From NCBI RefSeq assembly GCF_003432035.1, contig NZ_QOHO01000021.1:1-50527 (forward strand): a DNA stretch of 50,527 bases, read 5' to 3'. This document shows positions 9,644-18,192 of the stretch, one piece after another. The first letter of the stretch is position 1; every line of letters starts with the position of its first letter. The DNA comes from Lacrimispora amygdalina. Lineage in GTDB: Bacteria; Bacillota; Clostridia; Lachnospirales; Lachnospiraceae. The notes under the pieces were generated by a model, which made no database searches, was not told the origin of the DNA, and saw only the letters and a list, made by a program, of their open reading frames with translations. The position numbers were made by a program, and so were the translations under genes.

Positions 9644-10477
9644 TTATCCTTTGATCCCCGAAGCAGCCACGCCCTGCACAAAATATTTCTGCAGGGAAAG
9701 AAAAATGATAATCACGGGAATCAGGGTAATCACGCTTCCTGCCATAATCAGTCCATACTCTGCCGTATACTGGCTGATAAATAACCGCAGCCCTATCTGG
9801 ATTGTTTTAAGTTCTGTTTTCGTTAAATAAATATAGGGACCCAGGAAATCATTCCATGTACCTACAAAAGTAAAAATAATTAAGGTCGATATCGCTGGTT
9901 TTGAAAGCGGCAGCATTACTTTTGCCCAGATTCCATATTCCGATAATCCGTCAACTCTGGATGCCTCACACAATTCGTCCGGAATCCCGGCATAGAACTG
10001 CCGCATCAGAAATACGCCAAAGGCAGAAAACGCCTGCAGCATAATAATTGACATGTGCGTATTCACCAGATGTAATTTGCTCATCAGCACAAACTGAGGC
10101 ACCATGTAGGCTTGCCACGGCAATGCGATAGTCGCAATATAGCCGAGGAAAATGACTTCCCTGCCAATAAAGCGCAGTTTTGCGAACGCATACGCTGCAA
10201 AGCTTGAGGTGAATACCTGCAGGAAAGTGACAATCACCGTAATTTTTACCGTATTCATGACAAACGTCAGCAAGGGTATTTTGGTCCAGATATCCTGATA
10301 ATTTTCCCATCGGGGATTCTCCGGAATCCAGACAACGGGAAACGTAAATACATCTTTATTTAATTTCAGTGAGGCGGATACCATCCAGAGAAATGGTAAC
10401 AGCATCAGTGCGCTCATCAACATCAGGCCGGCATATAACAACGTCTTATTCATAAACTTCATATCAGCTCTGGGCAT
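9644..10477 (-). CDS. Sugar ABC transporter permease, MalG type
   Basis: About 277 residues with six predicted membrane segments. The first is LLYAGLMLMSALMLLPFLWM, followed by the CUT1 external loop (SLKLNKDVFTFP). The cytoplasmic EAA loop reads EASRVDGLSEYGIWAKVMLPLSKP and contacts the ATPase. The terminal residues SGIKG match the usual MalG-type C-terminus. The ATG at 10477 is chosen because AAAAAGGAGG precedes it and it clears the upstream permease stop. It forms the channel with the adjoining MalF-type permease. No ATPase gene is nearby, which is usual for CUT1 importers of Firmicutes that share an MsmX-like ATPase encoded elsewhere. Confidence 0.93.
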   Translation of the reverse strand: MPRADMKFMNKTLLYAGLMLMSALMLLPFLWMVSASLKLNKDVFTFPVVWIPENPRWENYQDIWTKIPLLTFVMNTVKITVIVTFLQVFTSSFAAYAFAKLRFIGREVIFLGYIATIALPWQAYMVPQFVLMSKLHLVNTHMSIIMLQAFSAFGVFLMRQFYAGIPDELCEASRVDGLSEYGIWAKVMLPLSKPAISTLIIFTFVGTWNDFLGPYIYLTKTELKTIQIGLRLFISQYTAEYGLIMAGSVITLIPVIIIFLSLQKYFVQGVAASGIKG

Positions 10478-10499
10478 CCTCCCATCCTCCTTTTTTATT

Positions 10500-11417
10500 C
10501 TAACTGTTGGCATATTTTTTCTCTCCCCGGAACTGGATCAAGGTTACTGCGAGCACCGTCAAAAAGAGGACAATGGACACCGTACTTGCGTAACCATAAT
10601 CAGAATATTTAAATGCCTGGTTGTAGATATAGTACACCAGCACCATGGTCCTGTCACCCGGTCCTCCCTGTGTGATGAGGAAAATCTGGTCATATACCTT
10701 GAAACTGCCAATTGTCAGCATAACGACCACAAAAAAGGTTGTGGGCTTTAATTGCGGAAGGGTCACATTCAGAAATTGCTTCCATTTGCCGGCTCCGTCC
10801 AGTGAGGCGGCTTCATATAAGTCGGCGTTAATCCCCTGCAATCCGGCCAGAAAGATAATCATATAATACCCAATGCTTTTCCATACGCTGAATAAAATCA
10901 CGGTAATCATCGCCCAGTTTTTATCCGCGGACCATCTGGGAAGATTCTCTATGCCTAACGCGGACAAGAGCATATTCACCGGTCCCATGCTGGGATTAAA
11001 CAGCATATTCCAGACAGAGGCTACCGCTACAATCGAAGCAACATACGGAAAAAACGACAGGGTACGGAAAAAATTACGCCCCCGTATCTTTGCATTCAGC
11101 ACGATTGCCAGAAGTAAGGATAATACCAAGGTGAGTGGCACATAGCCGAGGGTATAGACCAAGGTATTCCAGTATGCGTTCTGAAATTTACTATCCGCGA
11201 ATAAACGGAGATAGTTCTGGATTCCCGTAAATTTCATGGGGTTTACCATGCCCCCATCCCATTCCATCAGGGACAGTACAAAAGAAAAGAGCATGGGTAC
11301 TAAAGTGAATACGGCAAATCCGATAAAATTAGGAGCTATAAAACTATACGCTACCAGATGGTCCCTGATTTTGCGTTTTCTAGCGGAACCTGTTTTCAGT
11401 TGTTTGTTACTCACCAT
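10500..11417 (-). CDS. Sugar ABC transporter permease, MalF type
   Basis: About 305 residues. A basic N-terminal tail (KTGSARKRKIRDH) leads into six membrane segments, with the P-type loop VPMLFSFVLSLMEWDGG and the EAA loop EAASLDGAGKWKQFLNVTLPQLKPT. Late hydrophobic segments include STVSIVLFLTVLAVTLIQF. The ATG at 11417 follows GGGAGG by four bases. It pairs with the MalG-type permease downstream and the binding lipoprotein upstream to import a di- or oligosaccharide, here probably containing glucuronate or rhamnose. Confidence 0.93.
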   Translation of the reverse strand: MVSNKQLKTGSARKRKIRDHLVAYSFIAPNFIGFAVFTLVPMLFSFVLSLMEWDGGMVNPMKFTGIQNYLRLFADSKFQNAYWNTLVYTLGYVPLTLVLSLLLAIVLNAKIRGRNFFRTLSFFPYVASIVAVASVWNMLFNPSMGPVNMLLSALGIENLPRWSADKNWAMITVILFSVWKSIGYYMIIFLAGLQGINADLYEAASLDGAGKWKQFLNVTLPQLKPTTFFVVVMLTIGSFKVYDQIFLITQGGPGDRTMVLVYYIYNQAFKYSDYGYASTVSIVLFLTVLAVTLIQFRGEKKYANS

Positions 11418-11524
11418 AAGACCTCCCGTTTTTTTATGAAAGCGGACGAACGAAAGGAATTCATTCATCCGCTGCCCATTTTTTCATTTTACCTATCAAT
11501 CTGTCGGGTATCCCGACACGCTGC

Positions 11525-12862
11525 CTATTCCAGCAATGCACGCATTTCTTCATCAAGGCGCTTGATCCCCTCATCAATTCCTGTATTCCGGGTCATGATG
11601 TCATCATGCACCTGATTAAGAACCTCTTCCGCCTCCACTGTCACATCACTGATTGGCATTTCCAGATAGGAGTGGACTGTATTAAGCGCTTCTTTACTGT
11701 TTTCATCCTGTGGAAAGCCCTCTTTTCCACTGATGATGTCAATCACCTCATCATTTTTTGCCGCCGGGAACGACCCGGAATCCGCAATGATTTTTGCCCC
11801 ATCTATACCAGCCATAAAGGAGATGAACTTCCATGCCGCGTCTTTATTTTTGGATTGGGAGTTGATTCCCAGTGAAGTCACCGTGCCGATTGTCGTACCT
11901 GCTTCCACTCCTTCAGGATGAGGGAATTTTACAATGCCCCAATTTTCGCACTGCGCCTCTCCCGTATTCAGTTTTTCGATGATAGTCGGCGCCCACCAGG
12001 TCCCCATATGCACCATGGCAAGCTGATTGTTGTAGAAGATTCCGGAATAATGCGTATTATTGGCTTTCAGGGAACCGTAATCCATCACAATTTCCTTCTG
12101 CTGTGCGTCAAGGACACTTTCATAATAGGGTTTTAAAAAATCATAGTCTGTATTAATGATACTGTGGTCTCCATCCAGCACTCCAAAAAGCTGAACGGTA
12201 CTGCGCCAGGTATGAAAATGCGTACCATATATTTTCTCCGCTCCGGTTCCGCTCGTCATTTTCTCTGCCAGTTCCATGTATTCATCAAAGGTCATATCGT
12301 TCGTCGGATAATCTACCCCGGCGGCATCGAACAGGTCTTTATTATAGTAAGTAACCCAGAAATCACTTCTAAATGGAAGCGCATACAACCCATCGTCAAT
12401 CAATAGTTCTTCGTTCAGACCATCATAAATACCGAGATCATAATTGTTTTGTTTTACAAGTTCATTCAGATTTTCAAGATGCCCGATTTTTGTAAGGTTC
12501 GCATAGGCCGGAATATCACCAATGGTTATCAGGTCGATGGAATTATCACCGGCCAACTGTGTGGTGAGGGCCGTTTGATAATCGTTGTAGCCAAAATTAA
12601 TATATTCAATATTAATGTCGGGATATTTTTCCATAAAGCCATCCAGAATCGGCTGGTAATAGGTGACATTATCCCAATCCCATAACGCCCATTTTAACGT
12701 TATCTTGCCACCGGAGCTATCATCACCATTGTCTGCTTCACCGGCTGTATTCTCATCTGCAGCCTGTTGATTATTGCTGCAGGCTGTCATTCCCGCCAGC
12801 ATACAGCACATAACAGTGCCCGCCAATGCCTTTTTCAGTGTCTGTTTTACCCATTTTTTCAT
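11525..12862 (-). CDS. ABC transporter sugar-binding lipoprotein (family 1)
   Basis: 445 residues. A Lys-rich start, a hydrophobic stretch and a lipobox-like AGMTAC (Cys about residue 28) mark a lipoprotein signal, followed by an acidic Gly/Asp/Ser linker. The mature part is a typical extracellular solute-binding protein of the maltose/oligosaccharide group: KITLKWALWDWDN, DNSIDLITIGD, LPFRSDFWVTYYNKDLFDAAG and AAWKFISFMAGIDGAK. GAGGAGG precedes the ATG. It captures oligosaccharide at the outer face of the membrane and delivers it to the two permeases. It is normally the most abundant product of such operons. Confidence 0.93.
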   Translation of the reverse strand: MKKWVKQTLKKALAGTVMCCMLAGMTACSNNQQAADENTAGEADNGDDSSGGKITLKWALWDWDNVTYYQPILDGFMEKYPDINIEYINFGYNDYQTALTTQLAGDNSIDLITIGDIPAYANLTKIGHLENLNELVKQNNYDLGIYDGLNEELLIDDGLYALPFRSDFWVTYYNKDLFDAAGVDYPTNDMTFDEYMELAEKMTSGTGAEKIYGTHFHTWRSTVQLFGVLDGDHSIINTDYDFLKPYYESVLDAQQKEIVMDYGSLKANNTHYSGIFYNNQLAMVHMGTWWAPTIIEKLNTGEAQCENWGIVKFPHPEGVEAGTTIGTVTSLGINSQSKNKDAAWKFISFMAGIDGAKIIADSGSFPAAKNDEVIDIISGKEGFPQDENSKEALNTVHSYLEMPISDVTVEAEEVLNQVHDDIMTRNTGIDEGIKRLDEEMRALLE

Positions 12863-12918
12863 CGTAGTTCCTCCTCGTCATTTTATAAAGAACCTGTTTA
12901 AGACAGATTTCTTTTCCA

Positions 12919-14694
12919 TTATTTTTGCCCTGCCGTCAATTCGACAGCGATTTCCTCATCTTCCGTGAGTTCTGCATAAACCGGCAGATAAGTAAAACCC
13001 CCCACCGGGTGAAACTCCCTATGATAATTCCCGGTTTCTTCTCCGCGAATCCTCAATCGGCCTTTTTGGCACCGGATTCTTAGCCACTTGCCTTCTGAAA
13101 GGATTTTAATTTCCTCATTGGCGATCCGCACCACTTCATCGCTTTTCCGGCTGATGACCGGCAACGTCAGTATGGCATGAGAAGCCGCTGTTCTTCCCGT
13201 AATGCGGCAGCAAGTTTCCATAACAGAATAGGTAAACTGAAAACGCTCATACGCATTATCGGAATCCCTGGAAGAAAGATGGCCATTTACCACAATTTTT
13301 TCAAAGCCCTCGCTTTCCATCGTCTCAAGCTCCGCATTGTCATCGTAAACACTGAAACCGGCCTGTTCTCCGACGCTCCTTTGGATTCCCGGCGTCTGGC
13401 AATGAATCGGCATACTTTTGGGAATCTGCATATTGGCATCCTCCAACAGGTAATATCGCGTCATCGTAGCCGCGAGGACCGGACCATACTGCCGATTCCA
13501 GAGAAGCCCTATGGAACCGCCTCCCGGCGTGGAATCCGGAGCATAATGGTAGTCCACGGCACTGCAGCTTACATACCAATCCTGATTTTTTACCACCACA
13601 ACCTGATCGCAGATATATTTCCGTATGCCTTTTTTCATGAAATCATAAGATTTTACCGGCATTTCTATGTCATAGCCTTTTGCGGAACAGATTGCCAGCA
13701 TTTTTGCATGGCAAATGGTGTGGTGAACACACGCTTCTTCCCCGGCTTCTTCATACATGGGACCGCCATACAGAAGCCCGTCCCGGGTACACGCTTTGAG
13801 CAGCATCATGTTCCGGTAAGCCACCTCCATAAATTCGGGTCTCTCTTTCCCCAAAGCGGCATACGCTAACTGGCAGCCGTCCGATGTCCTGCTCCCCCAG
13901 TAGGTCCACTTTGAGTTCCGCGTTCCAAAACTGTTGTCCCAGCCTCCATCGGGAAGAAAAAAATCCATGTGGGCCTCCATCACCGATACCGCAATCTTTT
14001 TTATGTACTCATCGCCGGTAGAAAGACTGTACTGTACTAAAGACGGAATGGATTCCTCCACGTTATAGCCGATATCAACCGGGCGGCATCCCTTCCTTGT
14101 AATAAAGTCAGCCGGCTTTCCCTCGCCAAAGATCAGGCCGTCATCGCCGATATAACGGATGGAACGGTAGATAAGCTCCTTCCCCTTTTTCCGAAAACCG
14201 TCATTATTTAAATAGGCCCCGGCTAATTCAAGCGCCAACCCACAGCCGAAATAGTAGTTCACATTTGTTTTCAAGCCGTCAATCATGTTGCATAAATAGG
14301 AGGAAGAATCCTCAAGCCGTTTTCTTGCCGCTGCCCGGGTCTTTCCGCCCAGCAGATCTTCAAAAAACAATAAGCTCTCCGCAAGCTGGGTAACCATGAA
14401 CACGGTGATGCCCCGCCAATCGTTATTGGGATCGTTCACCATGCTTCCGTCAGAACGGGTCACGTTATATTCTGACCACCAGAATAGTTCGTCCGCTGCC
14501 TTTTTGTACTTTTCCTCTCCTGTTACCTTTGCCATGTAGAGGAAAGGGAAGAGGGCGTCCATGCTTCTGCCGTGAATTTTGATACAGGCAGGGCAGAGGA
14601 TTCCGCCACGAAACTGACGGCCGGAGGATTCCGGCATCTGCAGGTAAATCAGCCGGTCTGTCCAATCTTTTAATAGATTCATTTGTTGTATCAT
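12919..14694 (-). CDS. (alpha/alpha)6-barrel glycan-active enzyme, family uncertain
   Basis: About 591 residues, no signal peptide. The first 400 residues look like an alpha/alpha toroid: repeated helical pairs and aromatic-rich turns such as HGRSMDALFPFLYMAKVTG, ELFWWSEYNV, DPNNDWRGITVF and DGGWDNSFGTRNSKWTYWG. A beta-rich C-terminal domain follows. This layout occurs in several polysaccharide lyases and unsaturated-uronyl or related hydrolases. I cannot assign a family number. It is the first gene of the operon, next to the control region, and is probably co-induced with the importer. An oligosaccharide lyase or hydrolase acting on the same rhamnose/glucuronate glycan is the best guess. The ATG at 14694 follows AGAGGGACAG. 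Confidence 0.6.
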   Translation of the reverse strand: MIQQMNLLKDWTDRLIYLQMPESSGRQFRGGILCPACIKIHGRSMDALFPFLYMAKVTGEEKYKKAADELFWWSEYNVTRSDGSMVNDPNNDWRGITVFMVTQLAESLLFFEDLLGGKTRAAARKRLEDSSSYLCNMIDGLKTNVNYYFGCGLALELAGAYLNNDGFRKKGKELIYRSIRYIGDDGLIFGEGKPADFITRKGCRPVDIGYNVEESIPSLVQYSLSTGDEYIKKIAVSVMEAHMDFFLPDGGWDNSFGTRNSKWTYWGSRTSDGCQLAYAALGKERPEFMEVAYRNMMLLKACTRDGLLYGGPMYEEAGEEACVHHTICHAKMLAICSAKGYDIEMPVKSYDFMKKGIRKYICDQVVVVKNQDWYVSCSAVDYHYAPDSTPGGGSIGLLWNRQYGPVLAATMTRYYLLEDANMQIPKSMPIHCQTPGIQRSVGEQAGFSVYDDNAELETMESEGFEKIVVNGHLSSRDSDNAYERFQFTYSVMETCCRITGRTAASHAILTLPVISRKSDEVVRIANEEIKILSEGKWLRIRCQKGRLRIRGEETGNYHREFHPVGGFTYLPVYAELTEDEEIAVELTAGQK

Positions 14695-14718
14695 TTTCTG
14701 TCCCTCTGTTTGCTTAAA

Positions 14719-14894
14719 TTTATACAAAACGAACACATCTACTAAAAATTTTCAGGCCAGAAAGTTAAAAGAGCAGGGAATAAAAACCGTTATTTTTCGC
14801 CCGTTTATTTAGTTGTTTTGTTCGTTTTCACTTTGTATTTTAGCAAATCTATGGACATATTGCCATTTACACATGAAACACATTTTTGTATAAT
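14719..14894. promoter_or_regulatory. Divergent control region of the glycan operon and AraC gene
   Basis: This 386-base gap holds two promoter candidates. For AraC (plus strand) TTTACA (14866-14871) and TATAAT (14889-14894) are 17 bases apart, a strong promoter. For the operon (minus strand) there is an extended -10, TGTATAAAT read on the minus strand (14719-14726 region), with a poor -35, which fits an activator-dependent promoter. A perfect 10-base inverted repeat flanks the region: AAAACGAACA (14726-14735) and TGTTCGTTTT (14819-14828). It is a candidate AraC-type operator pair that could support looping. Confidence 0.55.
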
Positions 14895-15052
14895 TGAACC
14901 ATATCGTAATCAGATTTTGAAATGGGAGGAAAAGTTTGACACTTACCTCCCCGGGTTCTGCAGCATGCCAGCGGCCGACAGAATAAATAGAACAGGGAAA
15001 AACAAGCGAAAGACTGTGAGGTTACAAGAACGTGTTTCATACCCCCATCAGT

Positions 15053-15069
15053 GCCTTTCGCGGAAAGGC
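15053..15069 (+). promoter_or_regulatory. Hairpin over the AraC ribosome binding site
   Basis: GCCTTTC (15053-15059) pairs perfectly with GAAAGGC (15063-15069) across a 3-base loop. The 3' arm contains the only Shine-Dalgarno-like sequence (AAAGGCGG) before the AraC start at 15081. The site would be hidden in the folded mRNA, which suggests low or conditional translation. The 5' untranslated region is about 180 bases. Confidence 0.45.
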
Positions 15070-15080
15070 GGTTTATAGCA

Positions 15081-15887
15081 ATGAGAGAACCTCTGGGAAA
15101 AATCCGAAAAAACTATTCCTTAATTGAATTATCGCCTATGTACCGGCAGCTGCATTATTTTTCATTAAGACCCGGCTATTATATCACTTCCCACCAGCAT
15201 CCCTTTTACCACGTAAATTTGTATCTTGAAGGTTCGATGACTTTTCACGCGAATGGAAAAGAACATAGTGTTAACGCAGGAGATCTGGTTATATGTCCAC
15301 CGGGATTGGAACATAGCCTTTACACAGAAGAGGGGTATACGCAGATAGGTATTGATCTGATTCCTTTTCAGGATCATGCCGGATTATTTGAACAATTTGA
15401 AGCCTGTATTTCTAAAAAATTTTCAGTGATGGCTATTCAAAACCACAAACGCTTTGCGCTTTCAGAATACTTTTTTAAAGATTTATCCGATTTTAACCGG
15501 CTGAAAGCGATCCACTATATAGAATCCATTCTTCTTACTGCGATTGCGGTGATTAAAGAACAGACCTCCGTACAGTTTAAGGATGCTTTTCTTGATGTCA
15601 TGAACCAGACCAATGCCTACAATCTTTCTGTTGCGGAAATTAGCAAACAGTTGAATATCAGTAGAACACATTTAGAGCGACTGACGCATAAAGAATTTGC
15701 CTGTTCCGTAAAGACTTACTGTAACAAGCTGAAGATCTCTTTGCTTTGTCATTACTTGGAATATACGGACATGTCCTCCAAGGAGTTGTGTGAAATCGTG
15801 GGATTTTATGATGCGAGCCATCTGACCACTTTTTTCAAGCGGCATATGAATTGTACTCCTACAGAATATCGCAACAACTGTAGGTAG
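15081..15887 (+). CDS. AraC family transcriptional regulator
   Basis: About 268 residues. The N-terminal cupin sensor domain is visible in YYITSHQHPFYHVNLYLEG, GDLVICPPGLEHSLY and neighbouring strands. The C-terminal part has two helix-turn-helix motifs: LSVAEISKQLNISRTHLERL and MSSKELCEIVGFYDASHLTTFFKRHM, ending TPTEYRNNCR. The ATG at 15081 is preferred over a GTG at 15051. It is divergent from the glycan operon across a control region with a perfect inverted repeat. It is therefore the likely activator of that operon in response to a sugar or oligosaccharide bound by the cupin domain. The ligand is unknown. Confidence 0.9.
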   Translation: MREPLGKIRKNYSLIELSPMYRQLHYFSLRPGYYITSHQHPFYHVNLYLEGSMTFHANGKEHSVNAGDLVICPPGLEHSLYTEEGYTQIGIDLIPFQDHAGLFEQFEACISKKFSVMAIQNHKRFALSEYFFKDLSDFNRLKAIHYIESILLTAIAVIKEQTSVQFKDAFLDVMNQTNAYNLSVAEISKQLNISRTHLERLTHKEFACSVKTYCNKLKISLLCHYLEYTDMSSKELCEIVGFYDASHLTTFFKRHMNCTPTEYRNNCR

Positions 15888-15939
15888 GTAAACTGTCTAT
15901 TGATGCCAGCGCTATGCAGTCTCTTCTTAAACATATAGG

Positions 15940-15978
15940 AAAAAGGTCTTAACAGAGAATATTGCTCCGTTAAGACCT
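15940..15978 (-). terminator. Rho-independent terminator
   Basis: On the minus strand AGGTCTTAAC and GTTAAGACCT form a 10-base perfect stem with a 15-base loop followed by TTTTT. It lies just after the 16,011-16,694 gene and ends that transcript. It may also act for the convergent AraC gene. Confidence 0.75.
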
Positions 15979-16010
15979 GATTATTATATACCCCATTCAG
16001 TCCGACATAG

Positions 16011-16694
16011 TTAATGCGGGTATGTTATACCGTTTTTTATTAACAATCTGCCTATCTCATAAATGGCGCCCAATTCAAAGTCCTTGACTTTCTGGATAGC
16101 TTGGTTATTTTCTATATTCCTGTAGTATGTTCCATCAAATATAATTTTCTCATACAATGGAGCTAAGTTAACCATCTCCGTTGGATAAATTATGCCTTCT
16201 CGCTTAATAATGCCGCTTAAAATCGAATGATTGCCATTATAAACGATTGTAACGCCAATAGGTAAGAATAAAATTAATCTATAATTCAATTCTTGAAATT
16301 TAAACGGATTTCCGCAATCAGCACCTATTCCTGTAAGATTATCTATGAACCTGTTCCTTTCCCACGCAACAGGGATTACCAGATTGTCTTTCAAACTTAT
16401 TGATATTTTTTTATCTTCAATAGTTACACTATTATAGAAATACTCATTATTTTCACTTTTTATAGTACGACCAAAATCAATAAGCATTTCTTCTACAGGA
16501 GTGACTCCTTGCCCTGTGAATAATTGCATTAATCGCTTCTGTAGAACCGAGGAGCCAATTGCATTAATATATTTAAAAATCGGATGCAAAAAATCGCCGG
16601 GTGTTTTCGATTTACCAATAATGCCTTGAGCTATAAAAAGAACGCTCTCCAGTTGTATTTTCATATCATTATTTCTTCTGTTAAAAAAAATCAT
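16011..16694 (-). CDS. Uncharacterised protein, possibly DUF6710-like
   Basis: 227 residues, AT-rich compared with the operons around it. No signal peptide or membrane helix. Recognisable stretches include PVEEMLIDFGRTIKSENNEY, VIPVAWERNRFIDNLTGIG, a YNGNHSI motif followed by SGIIKREG, and MVNLAPLYEKIIFDGTYYR. The Asn-His-Ser pattern recalls a domain of unknown function (possibly DUF6710), but I cannot confirm this. The start at 16694 follows GGAAGGTGATGG. Its place beyond an effector/immunity region makes an orphan immunity or accessory role conceivable, but nothing in the sequence proves it. Confidence 0.6.
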   Translation of the reverse strand: MIFFNRRNNDMKIQLESVLFIAQGIIGKSKTPGDFLHPIFKYINAIGSSVLQKRLMQLFTGQGVTPVEEMLIDFGRTIKSENNEYFYNSVTIEDKKISISLKDNLVIPVAWERNRFIDNLTGIGADCGNPFKFQELNYRLILFLPIGVTIVYNGNHSILSGIIKREGIIYPTEMVNLAPLYEKIIFDGTYYRNIENNQAIQKVKDFELGAIYEIGRLLIKNGITYPH

Positions 16695-16742
16695 ACTCCA
16701 TCACCTTCCCTTCCTATCACATTTGTTCCTGTATTACCCAGC

Positions 16743-16892
16743 TCAGGCCTGCAAAATATTTGGTATAAGTGCTTTAACCGGGTAGATGTAATTACCTCCA
16801 AGTAATGAAGTAATGGTTTTGTTGACTGTATATGTATCAAATTCCGTTTCAAAATCGTTGACGACAACCTTGGAAGAGGTGACCGCTGAGCT
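16743..16892 (-). pseudogene. In-frame tail separated from the beta-propeller gene by a TAA
   Basis: Reading on past the TAA that ends the 16,893-17,936 gene, the same frame stays open for about 49 codons to a stop at 16743-16745. It reads as genuine protein: SSKVVVNDFETEFDTYTVN, then LLGGNYIYPVKALIPNILQ. The pattern 'kVxVNg...fdaYtInxxnY.klrdla' is that of the secreted stalk (copper amine oxidase N-terminal-like) domain. The upstream gene was probably longer and lost this domain to one nonsense mutation. A sequencing error would give the same picture. Confidence 0.55.
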
Positions 16893-17936
16893 TTATGTTC
16901 CGGAGGCTTGGGCTGCCGAGGCGGAAGGTTTGACCTGATAGATTCTAACCTCTTGTTCTTCCTTGCCACCGTTTTGGACGAAGCTGTATGTATAGAGATA
17001 GCCGTTGTGGTAGGTAAAGAATCCTCTTATTTTAGAGTCGGTAACCTTGGTGGGCTTCTCACTGCTGTTTAAGAGTATCTGATAAATATGTCCGTCCGAA
17101 CGGTTATAGTAAAACACAGTATCTTCCACGATGATGTAACGGCTGTAAGGAGCCGCCTGCCGCACATCGGAGCCGTCCGGGTTGAAACTATAACCCGCTG
17201 ATGAAGTATCACCAAAATCAGCCGGAGCAGAGTAAAAGTACAACCGCCCCTCGGAAGATACCTGCAAATAATAGTTGCCAGCTCTCATACGGGCATTTTT
17301 CAAAACAAAAGTATTTACGGCGTTTTTCTTGATATCATAGCACATAACAGAAAGCGCATTTTGAGTTAATAGGAAGATTTGTCCATCGTAGATTGTCATC
17401 GCATCGCCCAAGCTGGAATTTGACTCGTATATAACTTGAGGACTGCTGCCGTCAAGGTTCATGGATATTAGTTTGTTCCCTGGTTTTACAGTAGAATCGC
17501 TATATAGCACATAGAGCTTATCGTCCACCGCCAGAATATCCCAGATGGTGACGGAATAGTCGCTGCTGGCAGCTGTTCGCGCTGTGTACAGGCGGCCAAG
17601 GTCTGTGCCGTCGGTACGAATCCGATACACATCTGCCTGTTTGCTGAAATAAATCCAACCGTCCATAAGATTAAGATTTTGAATTTTATAGTCACCCGTA
17701 GTATGTATTACCGTTTTCGCACTACCATCTTTCGCCTGTTTCACAAGACTATATGGTGTTTTTTCAGAGGAAAACATCACGTAATAAAAATAGTCATCAT
17801 CCGTCACAAACATTTTTGATTCAGCGTTGGGATACCGACCATATTTTACTGATTCTGCCGCCTGTGCAGGCACAACAAATGTTGCGGCCAACAGACATGT
17901 TAACAATATAGTAATCAGACTTTTTTTCATTTTCAA
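16893..17936 (-). CDS. Secreted DUF5050-type beta-propeller protein (probably truncated)
   Basis: 347 residues. The signal peptide is clear: MKMKKSLITILLTCLLAATF with cleavage after VPAQA. The mature part is built of repeated strands of the form 'DG.IYF......YRI..DGT', for example LMDGWIYFSKQADVYRIRTD, VDDKLYVLYSDSTV, YDGQIFLLTQ and YHNGYLYTYSFVQN. This is the DUF5050 propeller seen in many secreted Firmicutes proteins. AGGAGG precedes the ATG. The gene stops in a Ser/Ala linker (SASAAQASGT), and a stalk-domain-like tail continues in the same frame, so the present product may be shortened. Cell-surface ligand binding is likely; the ligand is unknown. It lies downstream of the PoNi gene with a terminator between. 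Confidence 0.75.
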   Translation of the reverse strand: MKMKKSLITILLTCLLAATFVVPAQAAESVKYGRYPNAESKMFVTDDDYFYYVMFSSEKTPYSLVKQAKDGSAKTVIHTTGDYKIQNLNLMDGWIYFSKQADVYRIRTDGTDLGRLYTARTAASSDYSVTIWDILAVDDKLYVLYSDSTVKPGNKLISMNLDGSSPQVIYESNSSLGDAMTIYDGQIFLLTQNALSVMCYDIKKNAVNTFVLKNARMRAGNYYLQVSSEGRLYFYSAPADFGDTSSAGYSFNPDGSDVRQAAPYSRYIIVEDTVFYYNRSDGHIYQILLNSSEKPTKVTDSKIRGFFTYHNGYLYTYSFVQNGGKEEQEVRIYQVKPSASAAQASGT

Positions 17937-18135
17937 CTCCTCCTAAAGTAAATAATTAGAACTATCTGTTATTCGTACAAATCATTTGTAAAATTTAGTG
18001 CTGCTTAATAATTATAGTGTGCTTGAGTCTTTAATTGGATAAATATTATTTTGTATACTCAGTTTCCTCTAGTCTCAAACAACTATCTTCATATATAATC
18101 ATCAATATGAAGTATCCTACATGTGCTTTTATACT

Positions 18136-18171
18136 AAAAATGAAGCTATTCCTAAGGAAAGAAAATAGCTC
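18136..18171 (-). terminator. Terminator after the PoNi immunity gene
   Basis: On the minus strand AGCTATT and AATAGCT form a stem closed by an inner TCCTTAGGA palindrome, followed by TCATTTTTAGT. It lies 20 bases past the PoNi stop codon and probably marks the 3' end of the injection-system operon. Confidence 0.55.
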
Positions 18172-18192
18172 ATCCTACATAGAAAAGTCTAA

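Noticed and set aside
9966-10310. Overlapping minus-strand 114-codon frame inside the MalG-type permease
   Set aside because: Wrong frame of a clear permease; no motifs.
13177-13869. Long plus-strand open frame (230 codons) inside the (alpha/alpha)6 gene
   Set aside because: Antisense to a well supported gene; sequence rich in Arg, His and Ile without motifs and no ribosome site.
14940-15000. Possible 16-codon leader peptide before the AraC gene (TTG start after GGGAGGA)
   Set aside because: TTG start, no conserved-looking content and no attenuator-like stem after it.
16691-16969. Minus-strand 92-codon frame between the propeller and the DUF6710-like gene
   Set aside because: Overlaps the propeller 3' end, and the frame beside it carries the real stalk-like tail.
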